Source: JAXGTD01 sp040775095
GTDB lineage: Bacteria; Pseudomonadota; Gammaproteobacteria; Chromatiales; Chromatiaceae
Direction: 5' to 3'
DNA: 13,350 nt
Assembly (NCBI GenBank): GCA_040775095.1
Contig: JAXGTD010000119.1
Span: 1-13,350 of the forward strand
Below the pieces are notes generated by a model, which worked only from the letters and a program-made list of their open reading frames with translations, was not told the DNA's origin and ran no database searches. Positions 1 to 6,822 of this stretch are shown here, in pieces. Both the position numbers and the translations under genes were made by a program. The first letter of the stretch is position 1. The number at the start of each line of letters is the position of its first letter.

Positions 1-336
1 CAATCGTCCCCCGGTCAAATCGGGACCCGAGACGAGGCAGGGGTAGATGGGCTGATCGCTGGGGCAGGTACGTCACTCCGGGCACGTGCCTTGGGCAACC
101 CGCGGAAATGGCGCGGGACCATCGCGCAAAGGCTGTGCCGTGGAGCGAGACGGGGGCAAGTGGCGGAGGGGATGGGTCTGACGTCCAACCTTCTCCAGTA
201 TAAGTCATTGATTTTATTTGATGCGCACAGCTGCTACGCTGGAAGAGCGGGAGTCCGTCCGCAAAGGTTGGCTCTATCGTGATGTCGGCAACGATGAGCG
301 GCAGTCGGCTGCCTTGATCTTGGAGAGCACCCCCGA
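1..336. other. No supported gene; AT-rich patch at about 195-235
   Basis: I recognise no gene here. One plus frame is open from the window edge to a TGA at 280-282, and one minus frame is open from an ATG at about 210 back to the edge. Neither product resembles a known family, and open frames of this size arise by chance in high-GC DNA. An AT-rich stretch at about 195-235 stands out from its GC-rich surroundings and could be a promoter, an att-like site or a remnant of an insertion. The YnfA-like gene ends at 337, so this is also where its transcript would terminate, but I see no clear hairpin followed by a T-run. Confidence 0.4.
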
Positions 337-678
337 TCATCCACCAGCCGCCCTCGGCGCCAACAGGATGACGGCCGCACCGGCGAGGCAGATTGCGGCA
401 CCTGTCAGGTCCCAAGTGTCCGGGCGCTGCTTCTCGATGAGCCACAGCCAGAGGAGCGAGGCTGCGATATAGACCCCGCCATAAGCTGCGTAGGCCCGCC
501 CCGCAAAATCGGAGGGGGCAAGGGTCAGGAGCCAAGCGAAGACGGCCAGGCTCAGGAGGCCGGGGACCAGCCAGAGCGCGCTCGCGCCTTGCCGCATCCA
601 TGCCCAGACCGCAAAGCAGCCCGCAATCTCGGCCAGAGCGGCACCGATGTAGATGGCGAGGGTGCCGGGTGCTTTCAC
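337..678 (-). CDS. YnfA/UPF0060-family small membrane protein
   Basis: A 113-residue hydrophobic protein with four likely membrane segments, the size and pattern of the UPF0060/YnfA family, which is related to small multidrug resistance transporters. Family features visible are AEIAGCFAVWAW near residues 16-27, LWLVPG near 35-40, AGRAYAAYGGVYI near 59-71, and the PDTWDL-GA segment near 86-94. An upstream ATG at 720 is possible, but the GTG at 678 fits the family N-terminus (hydrophobic from about residue 6). It also overlaps the stop of the MerR gene as GTGA (678-675), which predicts translational coupling. Location next to a metal sensor and divergent from a metal ATPase suggests a metal- or toxicant-related role. 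That is inference: the transported substrate, if any, is not evident. Confidence 0.88.
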   Translation of the reverse strand: MKAPGTLAIYIGAALAEIAGCFAVWAWMRQGASALWLVPGLLSLAVFAWLLTLAPSDFAGRAYAAYGGVYIAASLLWLWLIEKQRPDTWDLTGAAICLAGAAVILLAPRAAGG

Positions 679-1115
679 GATGCCGCCTCGCTCTCCGGAT
701 GCTGGTGATCGGTTGCGCATAGCGAATGGTCGCCCAGAACTTCAATGACCCGGCAATCGGCAATCCGACCGCCTGCACATTGCACGACCATGCGCTCAAG
801 TTCGCCTTTCAGCGCAGTCAGGCGCGCAAGGCGGCTTTCAACCTCGGCCAGCTGCGCCCTGGCGATGACATCGGCGGCTGCGCAGGATTGATCGGGTCTG
901 TCAGAGAGACTCAGAAGGTCTCGGATAGCGTCCAGCGGAAAACCGAGCTCCCGCGCATGGCGGATGAAGGCTAGCCGATCCAGTGCCGACTGCCCATAGA
1001 GCCGCTGGTTCCCGGCACTGCGATCTGGCTCCGGCAGGAGCCCGATCTGCTCGTAGTAGCGGATCGTCGGAACCTTCACGCCGGCCGCTTCGCCCAATTT
1101 TCCGATGGTGAGCAT
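675..1115 (-). CDS. MerR-family heavy-metal-responsive regulator (PbrR/CadR-like)
   Basis: A 146-residue MerR-type activator. The N-terminal winged helix begins with LTIGKLGEAAGV and continues into TIRYYEQIGLLPEP, the hallmark of the family. A dimerisation helix follows at about residues 80-112. Candidate metal ligands are Cys78, Cys113 and Cys121, positioned much like the three cysteines of CadR/PbrR/MerR-type divalent-metal sensors. The tail adds His130, Cys133, His137 and His139, which could form a second site. The ATG at 1115 has a good upstream SD (AGAGGAAA on the minus strand). The gene is divergent from the P1B-2 ATPase, with a PbrR/CadR-like operator between them, so Zn/Cd/Pb is the likely inducer. 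Copper sensing is less likely because the operator core is not of CueR type. Exact metal specificity cannot be read from sequence. Confidence 0.92.
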   Translation of the reverse strand: MLTIGKLGEAAGVKVPTIRYYEQIGLLPEPDRSAGNQRLYGQSALDRLAFIRHARELGFPLDAIRDLLSLSDRPDQSCAAADVIARAQLAEVESRLARLTALKGELERMVVQCAGGRIADCRVIEVLGDHSLCATDHQHPESEAAS

Positions 1116-1126
1116 CAGATTTCCTC

Positions 1127-1157
1127 TTGAAGCTATAGCTACTAGAGACCTTAGGTT
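1127..1157 (+). promoter_or_regulatory. MerR-family operator/promoter for the Zn/Cd/Pb ATPase
   Basis: A -35-like TTGAAG (1127-1132) and a -10-like TAGGTT (1152-1157) are separated by 19 bp, the over-long spacer expected of MerR-activated promoters. Inside lies an imperfect dyad, CTATAG (1133-1138), CTA, CTAGAG (1142-1147). The CTATAG-nnn-CTAGAG core resembles published PbrR operators and is close to CadR sites. It lies between the divergent sensor and ATPase genes, about 50 bp upstream of the ATPase start and 12 bp from the sensor start. Confidence 0.75.
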
Positions 1158-1196
1158 CCCGACTCAGCAAATACAATGTTGCCCGCTGGGCGGGTT

Positions 1197-1203
1197 GGAA
1201 GGG
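1197..1203 (+). promoter_or_regulatory. SD that decides the ATPase start at ATG 1208
   Basis: GGAAGGG lies 4 nt before ATG 1208 and only 1 nt before the in-frame GTG at 1205, so the ATG is the better start. Confidence 0.6.
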
Positions 1204-1207
1204 CGTG

Positions 1208-3439
1208 ATGACGGCGAACGACAGTGCAACCTACGAATGGACGGTTTCCGGGATGGACTGTGCGTCGTGCGCCGGCAAGGTCCGGGGTGCGGTCGAACGC
1301 CTGCCTGGCGTGAGCGACGTCGATGTGGCGCTAATGACCGAGCGGCTTCGGCTGACTCTGGATGAAGGGCAGACCCCTCGCAACCAGATCGAAGCAATCG
1401 TCAAGCGGCTCGGCTACGGGATTGCGGCGAAAGGATCGAGCCCCGATCGGAAAGGCTTCGTGCTGCCGGACGATGAGCAAGCGTCCCGTGCGGACGGCTC
1501 GCGAGATGCCGCAGGACTCGAGCCCGACGCTGGATCGACAGGGCCCGAGAGCGGTCCCGGGCCCGGTTCGCGTTGGTATCAGACCGCGAAGGGCAGACTG
1601 GTGATCGGCACCGGTCTCCTCCTCGCGGCGGCATGGGCCGTGAAACTGCTCGCCTCCCAGGATGTGGCAACGTGGGCATTCATCCTCGCGACGCTCATTG
1701 GTGTCGCCCCTATCGCACGCCGCGCCGTCGCGTCCGCCAGAGCGGGGATGCCGTTCACGATCGAGATGCTGATGACAATCGCCGCCAGCGGCGCGCTCGT
1801 CATCGACGCCGCCGAGGAAGCGGCGCTCGTCGTCTTCCTCTTCGCCGTCGGGGAGGTTCTCGAAGGTGTTGCGGCGAACAAGGCCCGCGACGGGATCCGG
1901 GCGCTCGCTCGTCTGGTACCGAAGACCGCGATCCTGGAGATCGGCGGCCGGACTCGGGTGATACCAGCCGACCAGCTGCAGGTGGACCAGATCGTTCTGG
2001 TGCGCCCGGGAGACCGGGTCCCGGCAGATGGCGAAGTTATCGAGGGCACCTCGGGCGTCGATGAGAGCGCCGTCACGGGCGAGAGTGTGCCGAAGCTGAA
2101 GGAACCCGGTGCCTCCGTCTTTGCCGGCTCCATCAATTCCGAGGCGGCGCTGCGTGTTCGGGTCACCAAGTCGGCCGAGGACAACACCATTGCCCGTATC
2201 ATCCGGCTGGTCGAGGAAGCGGAAAGCGCCCGGGCCCCGACCGAGCGCTTCATCGACCGTTTCAGCCGCATCTACATGCCGGCCGTCGTCGGAGTTGCGG
2301 TGCTGGTGGCCATCGTTCCGCCGCTCTCGTTCGGGCAAGGCTGGGACACATGGATCTACCGCGCGCTCGCGCTTCTCCTGATCGGATGCCCCTGCGCGCT
2401 GGTGATCTCGGTACCGGCTTCCATCGCCTCTGCGCTTTCTTCAGGCGCGCGTCGCGGGCTGCTGATGAAAGGAGGCGCCGTGATCGAGGCCGCGGCGGCC
2501 ACCACGCATGTCGCATTCGACAAGACCGGAACCCTGACCCACGGACGGCCGCGCGTCACGGACGTGGTGCCGATCTCGGGATCGGAGACAGAGGTGCTGG
2601 CGCTGGCTGCCGCCGTCGAAGCGGGGTCGAGCCATCCTCTGGCGGAGGCGATCCTGTCCCGCGCGGAAGCTGCGGGAGCGCCGTTCCTGGCCGCGACCGC
2701 CGCCAAAGCGCTTCCGGGCAAAGGGGCCGAAGCAGTCGTTGAGGGTGAAACCGCCTGGGTGGGCTCTCCACGGTTCGCCGGGGAGCGCGGTGTGTTGGAC
2801 GACCACGCGCTCCGGGCGGTGGTCGGCATGGAAGATGAAGGCAAGACAGTCGTCGCGGTCTTCCGCCGGAGCCAGTTGGTCGGACTCGTAGCGCTCCGGG
2901 ACGAACCCCGAGAGGATGCCGCCCGCGCGGTGCAGCAACTCAAGGCGCTTGGCATCGCGTCTGTGATGCTGACCGGCGACAACCGGCGCACGGCAGCAGC
3001 CATTTCCGCTGGGCTGGGCATTGACCATCGCGCCGAATTGATGCCCGAAGGCAAGGTCGCCGCGATCCGTGAGATGACCGCCAGAGACCGCGTGATGATG
3101 GTGGGCGACGGCATCAACGATGCCCCTGCGCTCGCCACCGCCCACATCGGAGTTGCCATGGGCTCCGGAACGGACGTCGCGCTTGAAACCGCCGACGCCG
3201 CGATCCTGCGCAATCGCGTGACCGATGTGGCCGGCAAGATTCGCCTTGCTCGCGCAGCCATGGCGAACATCAGGCAAAATGTGGCGATCGCGCTCGGCCT
3301 TAAGGCGGTGTTTCTGGTGACGACGATCCTCGGCATTACCGGGCTGTGGATCGCGATCCTTGCAGATACCGGCGCGACGGTGCTCGTCACACTGAACGCG
3401 CTGCGGCTTCTTGCGTTTGATCCGGAACGTGAGGCCTGA
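1208..3439 (+). CDS. zntA: P1B-2 heavy-metal-translocating ATPase (Zn/Cd/Pb efflux, ZntA/CadA type)
   Basis: A 743-residue P-type ATPase of the inner membrane that would export divalent soft metals. In order: one N-terminal HMA domain with GMDCASC (residues 15-21); a Gly/Pro/charged linker (about 75-122) that looks disordered; the actuator motif TGES (290-293); the membrane metal site CPC (394-396) in CPCALVIS, typical of the Zn/Cd/Pb subgroup; phosphorylation motif DKTGT (438-442); HP (476-477); TGDN (589-592); and GDGINDAP (633-640). Lys699 in the seventh membrane helix and DTG at 720-722 in the eighth match the P1B-2 signature, as opposed to the YN/MxxSS of copper pumps. Length is normal for the family. 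The gene is divergent from its likely MerR regulator. Zn versus Cd versus Pb preference cannot be determined here. Confidence 0.95.
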   Translation: MTANDSATYEWTVSGMDCASCAGKVRGAVERLPGVSDVDVALMTERLRLTLDEGQTPRNQIEAIVKRLGYGIAAKGSSPDRKGFVLPDDEQASRADGSRDAAGLEPDAGSTGPESGPGPGSRWYQTAKGRLVIGTGLLLAAAWAVKLLASQDVATWAFILATLIGVAPIARRAVASARAGMPFTIEMLMTIAASGALVIDAAEEAALVVFLFAVGEVLEGVAANKARDGIRALARLVPKTAILEIGGRTRVIPADQLQVDQIVLVRPGDRVPADGEVIEGTSGVDESAVTGESVPKLKEPGASVFAGSINSEAALRVRVTKSAEDNTIARIIRLVEEAESARAPTERFIDRFSRIYMPAVVGVAVLVAIVPPLSFGQGWDTWIYRALALLLIGCPCALVISVPASIASALSSGARRGLLMKGGAVIEAAAATTHVAFDKTGTLTHGRPRVTDVVPISGSETEVLALAAAVEAGSSHPLAEAILSRAEAAGAPFLAATAAKALPGKGAEAVVEGETAWVGSPRFAGERGVLDDHALRAVVGMEDEGKTVVAVFRRSQLVGLVALRDEPREDAARAVQQLKALGIASVMLTGDNRRTAAAISAGLGIDHRAELMPEGKVAAIREMTARDRVMMVGDGINDAPALATAHIGVAMGSGTDVALETADAAILRNRVTDVAGKIRLARAAMANIRQNVAIALGLKAVFLVTTILGITGLWIAILADTGATVLVTLNALRLLAFDPEREA

Positions 3440-3538
3440 GATCAGATCATCGGCAGGGCGATGGTTCCGCTGCCATGCCGCAGGGCCGAGCGCTGAGAAC
3501 ATAAACCTCGGGGTACTGTTCCGCCGCGAGTGCTCAAC

Positions 3539-3967
3539 ATGCTGCAACTGGAATCGGGCTTCTGCTCGGTTTCGCGCTGGTGGCCGCCATCTGGTCGCGC
3601 ACCACTACGGGGCTATTGGCCGTCCGGGGCGTGAAGCCGAACTCGAAAGAGAGACCGCAGGCGGCGATCATGGTGGCGTTCGTCGGGCTGCTCGCGCTCC
3701 ACACGATTGAAATCCTGGCTTTCGCCGCAGTCTACAGGGCGCTGCAGGGCTGGGGCGTGGGAGGCTTCGACGGCAGCTACGACCCATGCTGGAGCGGCCT
3801 GATCTACTTCTCCGGCGTCAACTTCGCCACGCTCGGGTACACGCAGATCGAGGCAACCGGGCCGATACGGATGGTCAACATGATGCAGTCGCTCGGCGGC
3901 TTCATGGTGCTGACCTGGTCGGCGACGTTCCTCTAACTCGGTCTGCGAACTGGCCTGGCGCGAGTAG
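3539..3967 (+). pseudogene. Frameshifted K+-channel-like (2-TM ion channel) protein
   Basis: The intact central frame (3580-3936, GTG start, 118 residues) encodes a hydrophobic protein whose second half (YFSGVNFATLGYTQIE, then a membrane helix ending WSATFL) resembles the pore loop and last helix of small bacterial two-TM ion-channel proteins. The usual TxGYGD filter reads TLGYTQ. Both ends look frameshifted. Upstream of 3580 the same frame continues as a membrane helix (IGLLLGFALV) with no start codon, whereas ATG 3539 begins MLQL in the other frame. At the 3' end the frame hits TAA inside 3934-3936, while the +1 frame reads VCELAWRE then TAG (3965-3967), the kind of tail expected after WSATFLFS. 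Joined, the gene would be about 142 residues, a usual family size. The SD before either start is poor. It is either a decayed gene or carries sequence errors. A functional short form starting at 3580 is possible but would lack most of helix 1. Confidence 0.6.
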
Positions 3968-3989
3968 CAGCCGACGACCATGGGGAATG

Positions 3990-4451
3990 TCAGTTTGCCT
4001 CCGACACCCTCTCTTGGTATCGGCGCTCGCGCTCTGGCCATGTGCTCTTGATGTAGTCGAGAACGGCGCGGATGTCCGCGTCGCTCAGCACGTCTGCGAA
4101 GCCGGGCATGTCGCTCTCGTATCCGCCGCCGACCACGGCGGCGGTGCCTTCCCTAACGATGCGGAACAGGACATCGTCAGGATGGTGCCAGGTGTGGCCG
4201 CTGGCGTCGTGGGGTGGCGCCGGCAACCGGCCGGACGGAAGCGGCGAGCGCCAGCCCGGCTGGCCCTCCAGTTCCGCGCCGTGGCAGGCGGCGCACTGAT
4301 CCGCATAGATCTGGCGTCCTTGCGCGATGATGTCCGCCGACGCCACGGCGGTGGATGCGGTACCGGCATAACGCCAGCCAGCAAAGACCGCGAGGATCAC
4401 ACCTCCGACGACCAGACCGATCACGACAGTATTTCGGAGAGCTTTTTTCAA
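3990..4451 (-). CDS. Membrane-anchored monoheme c-type cytochrome
   Basis: A 153-residue cytochrome c class protein. The N-terminus (KKALRN followed by a hydrophobic helix, residues about 9-26) is an uncleaved anchor or signal peptide. One heme motif CAACH lies at 53-57, and Met115 in the DMPGF context is the probable distal heme ligand. The C-terminal helix (DIRAVLDYIKSTW) is typical of the fold. The start is TTG at 4451: no ATG or GTG precedes it before an upstream in-frame stop, and the TTG gives the expected Lys-rich N-region. The SD is weak. The gene is read against its neighbours, with its 3' end 22 bp from the broken channel gene. Its nearness to the multicopper oxidase suggests it could carry electrons to or from a periplasmic copper enzyme; this is inference from context. 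Confidence 0.9.
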   Translation of the reverse strand: MKKALRNTVVIGLVVGGVILAVFAGWRYAGTASTAVASADIIAQGRQIYADQCAACHGAELEGQPGWRSPLPSGRLPAPPHDASGHTWHHPDDVLFRIVREGTAAVVGGGYESDMPGFADVLSDADIRAVLDYIKSTWPERERRYQERVSEAN

Positions 4452-4568
4452 GACGTCTATCGCCGATCACTGCGGAATAACATTCGCGTTTGGTCGAGAC
4501 CACGTTGTGCCAGCGGCGAGGCGCCTGCGACAATGGACATTCTCGTGAGCAATGCCTATCTTTGCAGC

Positions 4569-4931
4569 ATGCTCGAACGTGTCGTCACCATGCTTGCCAT
4601 ACTCGCGATCACCGTGGTGACGACGGTGACCTCCGCGCATGCGACACGCATGAGCATGAATTCCGGTGTGGATCACGCGATGCATGTCGCCGACATGATG
4701 CACTCTCCGGTCATTTCGGGCTTCGACTGTGACGCTGGAGAGCACTGTGGATCGGCCGATGCCGAGATGTGCGAGTTCGTATGCGCAGGCCTCTCTGCCT
4801 TCCTGACGTCGGCAGGCGAGGAAGCCGGGCACGCCTACGGCGCCGCCAGTCATGACGTCCCGTCCGCGGCAATCCACGTCAGCCGTGCGCCGGGACTGAA
4901 CGAACGACCTCCCAAGCTCCGTCTCCTCTGA
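4569..4931 (+). CDS. Small secreted Met/His/Cys-rich protein, probable periplasmic copper binder
   Basis: A 120-residue protein that I cannot assign to a named family with certainty. Residues 1-25 form a signal peptide (MLERVVTMLAILAI...SAHA). The mature N-terminus is rich in potential soft-metal ligands (RMSMNSGVDHAMHVADMMHS). A cluster of four cysteines follows (CDAGEHC, then CEFVC). The C-terminus ends ERPPKLRLL. An in-frame ATG at 4533 would add 12 residues. I prefer 4569 because it gives a standard signal peptide and because a weak promoter-like pair, TTGTGC (4505-4510) and GACAAT (4529-4534), covers the earlier ATG. Neither start has a strong SD. It lies 72 bp before the multicopper oxidase and reads the same way, so delivery or buffering of periplasmic copper is a reasonable guess. 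Confidence 0.7.
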   Translation: MLERVVTMLAILAITVVTTVTSAHATRMSMNSGVDHAMHVADMMHSPVISGFDCDAGEHCGSADAEMCEFVCAGLSAFLTSAGEEAGHAYGAASHDVPSAAIHVSRAPGLNERPPKLRLL

Positions 4932-4976
4932 GCGCGCCCGGGCAGACGCCCGAGGCGCCCCATCGGTATTGATGAA

Positions 4977-4997
4977 CGGGACGGAAGTCCCGAGGAG
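4977..4997 (+). promoter_or_regulatory. Hairpin with GGAA loop abutting the SD of the multicopper oxidase gene
   Basis: CGGGAC (4977-4982) and GTCCCG (4987-4992) form a perfect 6-bp stem closed by GGAA, a GNRA-type tetraloop. The stem runs straight into the SD GAGGAG (4992-4997), 6 nt before ATG 5004. It could tune translation or transcript stability. Whether it is functional is inference. Confidence 0.4.
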
Positions 4998-5003
4998 ACG
5001 ACC

Positions 5004-6557
5004 ATGAACATGCTTTCTCGACGCGGCTTTCTTGCCGCAAGTGCGGCCGCCATTGGCGCTGCACACTTGCCCCGCATCGCCTTCGCGCAAGGGGTGGCGC
5101 CGATCAGCCTCTCCGCTGCGACGCGCACGCTCGACATCGACGGTCGCGCTGCCACGGTCTTCGGGCTTGCCGGCCCCGGCGGTCAGGGACTGATCCTCGA
5201 CCCCGGCCAGAGGTTCCGGGTCGATCTGACCAACGACCTGGACGTCGGTACCATCATCCACTGGCACGGACAGATCCCGCCCAACGCGCAGGACGGTGTG
5301 CCGGACATGCCGATGCCCCTCCTCGCACCGGGTGAAACCCGATCCTACGACTTCGAGGCACGGCCCGGCACGCACTGGATGCACAGCCATGTGCCCACCC
5401 AGGAGATGCAGCTGCTCGCCGCGCCGCTGATCGTGCGCTCGGCCGAGGACGTTGCTGCCGACCGGCAAGACGTCGTGATGTTCCTTCATGACTTCTCCTT
5501 CAAGGCCCCCGAGGAGGTTCTGGCCGAGATCGGCGCAGGTCATGGCGGCGGGCACGGCGCGGGCCATGGTGCCGGTGCATTGCCCGATCAGGGCGCTCCC
5601 ATGGGAGGCATGGGGGCGATGCAGGGCATGGATCACGGGGCCATGGGCCATGGCGCCACGGGCGGCATGCCGATGGGCAACATGCCCCGAATGGGCGGGA
5701 TGATGGGTATGGGCGGCCAGATGGGCGGCATGGCCATGGACCTGAACGACTATGACTGGGACGCCTATCTCGCCAATGACCGGACCCTGTCGGACCCGGA
5801 GGTGGTCCAGGTCGAGCGCGGTGGCCGTATCCGGCTTCGGGTCATCAACGCCGCTGCGGCGACGGTATTCTGGATCGAGACCGGCGGTGCCGAGGCGCGG
5901 CTGGTCGCGGTAGATGGGCACGCGGTCGAACCTCTCGCCGGCACGCGGTTCGGTCTGGCAATGGGCCAGCGTCTGGACATCGAGATCGACCTGCCGCACG
6001 AAGGCGGCGCCTGGCCGATCCTCGCCCTGCGCGAAGGCGCGCGCGAGCGCACCGGCCTGATCCTCGCCACGCAGGGTGCCGAAGTGCGGCGTCTCGATGC
6101 AATGGCGGATGCCGAAGCGCCCGCGTTCGACACCGATCTGGCGCAGGAGGCGCGCCTCATCGCGCTGGACGCTCTGCCGGATCGACCCGTGGACCGCAGC
6201 CAGATGCTGATGCTGGGCGGTTCGATGCAGCCGTACGTCTGGACGATAAACGGGGCAGTCTGGGGCCAGCACCAGCCGATCACCGCACGCAGCGGTGAGC
6301 GGGTCGTGCTGTCGTTCCACAACATGTCGATGATGGCGCACCCGATGCATCTGCACGGCCATGTGTTCCAGGTCGTCGGGCTGAACGGGCGTCGGGTCGC
6401 CGGTGCACTACGCGACACGGTTCACGTGCCACCGATGTCGATGGTCGATGTCGCCCTCGATGTCGGTGAGGCCGCCCGATGGATGCTGCATTGCCACCAC
6501 ATGCCGCACCTTACGACGGGGATGATGACCGAATTCGCGGTCACGGCGTCCGTCTGA
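5004..6557 (+). CDS. Tat-exported multicopper oxidase with Met/His-rich insert (CueO/CopA-type)
   Basis: A 517-residue laccase-like oxidase, probably oxidising Cu(I) in the periplasm to protect against copper. The signal peptide carries the twin-arginine motif SRRGFLA (residues 5-11) and ends near AFAQG. Copper ligands are visible in all four conserved motifs: HWHG (86-89); WMHSH (125-129); HPMHLHGH (446-453); and HCHHMPHLTTGMM (496-508). Type 1 copper ligands would be His446, Cys497, His502 and Met507. Between the second and third cupredoxin-like regions (about 178-245) is a Gly/His/Met-rich insert with 15 Met in residues 200-245 and repeated GHG units, reminiscent of the Met-rich segment of E. 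coli CueO. The start has a good SD (GAGGAG). It probably shares a transcript with the upstream small protein. The name copA is also used for such oxidases, so I leave the symbol blank. Confidence 0.95.
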   Translation: MNMLSRRGFLAASAAAIGAAHLPRIAFAQGVAPISLSAATRTLDIDGRAATVFGLAGPGGQGLILDPGQRFRVDLTNDLDVGTIIHWHGQIPPNAQDGVPDMPMPLLAPGETRSYDFEARPGTHWMHSHVPTQEMQLLAAPLIVRSAEDVAADRQDVVMFLHDFSFKAPEEVLAEIGAGHGGGHGAGHGAGALPDQGAPMGGMGAMQGMDHGAMGHGATGGMPMGNMPRMGGMMGMGGQMGGMAMDLNDYDWDAYLANDRTLSDPEVVQVERGGRIRLRVINAAAATVFWIETGGAEARLVAVDGHAVEPLAGTRFGLAMGQRLDIEIDLPHEGGAWPILALREGARERTGLILATQGAEVRRLDAMADAEAPAFDTDLAQEARLIALDALPDRPVDRSQMLMLGGSMQPYVWTINGAVWGQHQPITARSGERVVLSFHNMSMMAHPMHLHGHVFQVVGLNGRRVAGALRDTVHVPPMSMVDVALDVGEAARWMLHCHHMPHLTTGMMTEFAVTASV

Positions 6558-6677
6558 TCCCAGCGGGTCGTCCGGACATGGCGCCCCGCCCGGCACCGAT
6601 CCTGGTCTGTCCTGCCCCATGTTGTCGTGAGGGCCGGCCAAAAGACGCACCCTGCGGGTAAAAATCAGGAGGATGAG
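6558..6677. other. Intergenic gap between the oxidase and the small membrane protein
   Basis: I find no operator of the CueR or PbrR type and no convincing terminator in these 120 bases. The only structure is a short ACCC-tgc-GGGT dyad followed by AAAAA at about 6650-6665, too weak to call. The strong SD AGGAGG at 6667-6672 belongs to the next gene. Confidence 0.3.
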
Positions 6678-6806
6678 ATGATGAACTGGAACGACATGGG
6701 CCCCGGAATGGGTTTCGGAATGGGGTTTGGCTGGCTCTTCGGCCTGCTGATCCTCGTGCTGCTGGTTTTGGCCATAGCAGCGCTGATCAAGTATCTTCGG
6801 AAATAG
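6678..6806 (+). CDS. 42-residue membrane peptide with Gly/Met-rich N-terminus
   Basis: A very short gene with a near-perfect SD (AGGAGG, 6667-6672) placed 5 nt before ATG 6678 or 8 nt before ATG 6681. The peptide starts MMNWNDMGPGMGFGMGFG, continues as one membrane helix (about residues 19-37) and ends KYLRK. The positive tail predicts the C-terminus in the cytoplasm. I know no function. The Met-rich N-terminus would face the periplasm and could bind copper, which is inference. Its stop is 16 nt before the DUF302 start, with that gene's SD in the gap, so the two are almost certainly co-transcribed. The strong SD and the downstream gene spacing are the main reasons for believing it is real. 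Confidence 0.72.
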   Translation: MMNWNDMGPGMGFGMGFGWLFGLLILVLLVLAIAALIKYLRK

Positions 6807-6822
6807 AAAAAAGGAGTTGGCA

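Noticed and set aside
91..282. Possible 63-codon gene at the left edge
   Set aside because: No SD worth noting, no recognisable domain, and the frame is simply open from the window edge as often happens at high GC.
679..720. Longer N-terminus for the YnfA-like protein from ATG 720
   Set aside because: It would add 14 polar residues not typical of the family and a 46-bp overlap with the regulator; GTG 678 with its GTGA overlap fits better.
2441..3547. Minus-strand open frame of about 370 codons opposite the Zn/Cd/Pb ATPase
   Set aside because: No family resemblance; the coding strand has all the P-type ATPase motifs.
4939..4952. Small hairpin CGGGC-agac-GCCCG just after the Met/His/Cys-rich protein
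   Set aside because: Five-bp stem without a T-run in GC-rich DNA; not convincing as a terminator.
4467..6362. Long minus-strand open frame of about 630 codons antisense to the multicopper oxidase
   Set aside because: It is the high-GC complement of a clearly functional gene; its product is rich in His, Arg and Gly and shows no domain.
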